A DNA stretch of 64,000 nucleotides. It comes from Calditrichota bacterium. Lineage in GTDB: Bacteria > Calditrichota > Calditrichia > RBG-13-44-9 > J042. The DNA is taken from NCBI GenBank assembly GCA_013150955.1, contig JAADJD010000038.1, positions 62,001-126,000 of the forward strand, in the 5' to 3' direction. The notes below the pieces were generated by a model, which had not been told where the DNA came from, did no database searches, and saw nothing but the letters and a program-made list of their open reading frames with translations. How positions within the stretch are numbered: position 1 is the first letter of the stretch; every line of letters begins with the position of its first letter. This document shows positions 62,998-64,000 of the stretch, in pieces. The position numbers were made by a program, and so were the translations under genes.

Positions 62998-63417
62998 TCA
63001 ATCCATGATTTCCCGATCGGAGAAATAAAAATAAATTTCCCGGACGGCATTTTCCGGGGAATCGGAGGCGTGCACACAATTCATCTGAATGTCCTTTCCA
63101 AACTCCTTACGGATGGTGCCCTCGGCCGCCTCTTTGGGATTGGTGGCTCCAATGAAGTTTCGAAAATCGGCAATGCAATTTTCTTTTTCCAGCACCATGG
63201 CCACAATCGGGCCGCTGCTCATGTATTCGGTTAATTCCCCATAAAAAGGGCGTTCCCGGTGCACTTCATAAAACTTTTCGGCTTCTCGCCTGGATAATTG
63301 CAACATCTTGATGGCTTTAATCCGAAAGCCAGCCTTTTCAATTCGGGAAATCACATCCCCGATGTGCTTTTCGGCCACACACTCCGGCTTAATTAACGTC
63401 AGTGTTCGTTCTACCAC
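62998..63417 (-). CDS. ndk: Nucleoside diphosphate kinase
   Basis: This 139-residue kinase balances NTP pools by phosphohistidine transfer. The active-site motif NCVHASDSPE holds the catalytic His, and TLTLIKPECV near the N-terminus is the usual start of the fold. The initiator is GTG at 63417, supported by AGGAGGAACAAG directly upstream. It lies between sucD and the lipoprotein gene. Confidence 0.97.
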   Translation of the reverse strand: MVERTLTLIKPECVAEKHIGDVISRIEKAGFRIKAIKMLQLSRREAEKFYEVHRERPFYGELTEYMSSGPIVAMVLEKENCIADFRNFIGATNPKEAAEGTIRKEFGKDIQMNCVHASDSPENAVREIYFYFSDREIMD

Positions 63418-63604
63418 CTTGTTCCTCCTGTTCCTTTAAATATGACCTTTCCTTTTTGCCGCGTAAAATTAGCGCGCAATGATTCGGTTCCCAAATGCTG
63501 ATTTATTTTTTCGCCTCCGCAACCGAACGATCCGATGTTCCGTTACCCATTTCCACACGCGAGCCCCCACGGTCACCACAGCGGTTCGGTTGAATGCCCG
63601 GATT

Positions 63605-64000
63605 TTATTTTCCCAGCACTTCGGCAACCGTGCGACCAATCACCGCCGGGCTTTCCACCACGGTAATGCCCGCATCCCGCAGCGCCTTCATCTTTTCCGC
63701 CGCCGTGCCTTTTCCACCGCTGATGATGGCACCGGCATGACCCATTCGCTTACCCGGAGGCGCAGTTTGTCCGGCAATAAAGGCCACCACCGGCTTGTTA
63801 AAATGCTCTTTAATCCAGGCCGCCGCTTCTTCCTCCGCCGTACCCCCAATCTCCCCAATCAGCACCACCGCTTCTGTTTCGTCATCTTCTTTGAACAGCT
63901 TCAACGCGTCGATGAATCGGGTGCCAATGACCGGATCGCCGCCAATCCCGATGCAGGTGGATTGCCCCAGCCCCATTTTGGTGATCTGATCCACCGCCTC
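63605..64000 (-). CDS. sucD: Succinyl-CoA synthetase alpha subunit, C-terminal part (runs off the window)
   Basis: The visible 132 residues are the C-terminal ligase domain of the alpha subunit, which couples succinyl-CoA hydrolysis to nucleoside triphosphate synthesis in the TCA cycle. [16 protein letters not shown] binds and positions the substrate, and the phosphohistidine lies in [13 protein letters not shown]. The frame continues past 64000, so the CoA-binding N-terminal half is not seen. sucC is not visible. It is followed by ndk 187 bp downstream. Confidence 0.95.
   Translation of the reverse strand, partial: EAVDQITKMGLGQSTCIGIGGDPVIGTRFIDALKLFKEDDETEAVVLIGEIGGTAEEEAAAWIKEHFNKPVVAFIAGQTAPPGKRMGHAGAIISGGKGTAAEKMKALRDAGITVVESPAVIGRTVAEVLGK

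Noticed and set aside
63520-63592. 9-bp inverted repeat CAACCGAAC / GTTCGGTTG between sucD and ndk
   Set aside because: The loop is 55 nt and there is no T run, so it is a poor terminator; it may be chance or a weak regulatory site.

Overview
The window reads as chromosome of a Gram-negative, LPS-bearing bacterium of the Fibrobacterota-Chlorobiota-Bacteroidota (FCB) neighbourhood, most likely Calditrichota-like. This is an inference from gene content. Three secreted proteins end in C-terminal sorting domains, two of them of the NPFNP type recognised by type IX-like secretion. A PorV/PorQ-family outer-membrane protein, a complete Kdo pathway and Lpt export genes are also present. I see no rRNA, tRNA, phage, IS transposase or CRISPR array.

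Layout. Positions 1-2560 (+) hold a dipeptide epimerase and an alpha-oxoamine synthase-like PLP enzyme behind two tandem palindromes. Positions 2829-11774 hold a metallophosphoesterase (-), a BNR-repeat secreted protein (+), a multidomain subtilase (+) and a DCC thiol-disulfide protein (+). From 12079 to the right edge every gene is on the minus strand. Positions 22839-12079 form an envelope block: gatC-kdsB-pyrG-kdsA-kdsC-kdsD-mnmA-lptC-DUF4920-lptA-lptB-porin, and its first five genes are joined by 4-bp stop/start overlaps. Positions 28555-23221 carry a small secreted protein, a PRMT-like methyltransferase, an M23 peptidase and a feoB / Cys-rich / DtxR iron cluster. A patatin/Omp85-type protein follows at 28965-31652. 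Positions 61626-32350 read in the order YtxH, DUF948, TPR protein, small secreted protein, a 5420-residue giant CARDB/Ig-repeat surface protein, a PorV-TPR fusion, a SpoIIE-type phosphatase, a STAS protein, DUF456, DUF4159 and DUF4175. The right edge has a lipoprotein nuclease/phosphatase, ndk and the 3' part of sucD.

Two things stand out. First, the phosphatase and STAS proteins next to the giant surface protein look like a partner-switching pair. Both carry the same C-terminal 54-residue helix-turn-helix-like module, which aligns without gaps (16/54 identical) and resembles transposase-type DNA-binding domains. This suggests a partner switch that may act directly on DNA rather than through a sigma factor. 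Second, an AT-rich dispersed repeat of about 165 bp with imperfect inverted ends occurs in nine places, always between transcription units. In six cases its outer edge coincides with the stop codon of the neighbouring gene.

Start codons were chosen by ribosome-binding site, signal peptide and family alignment. Where this differs from the longest open frame it is stated in the entry.
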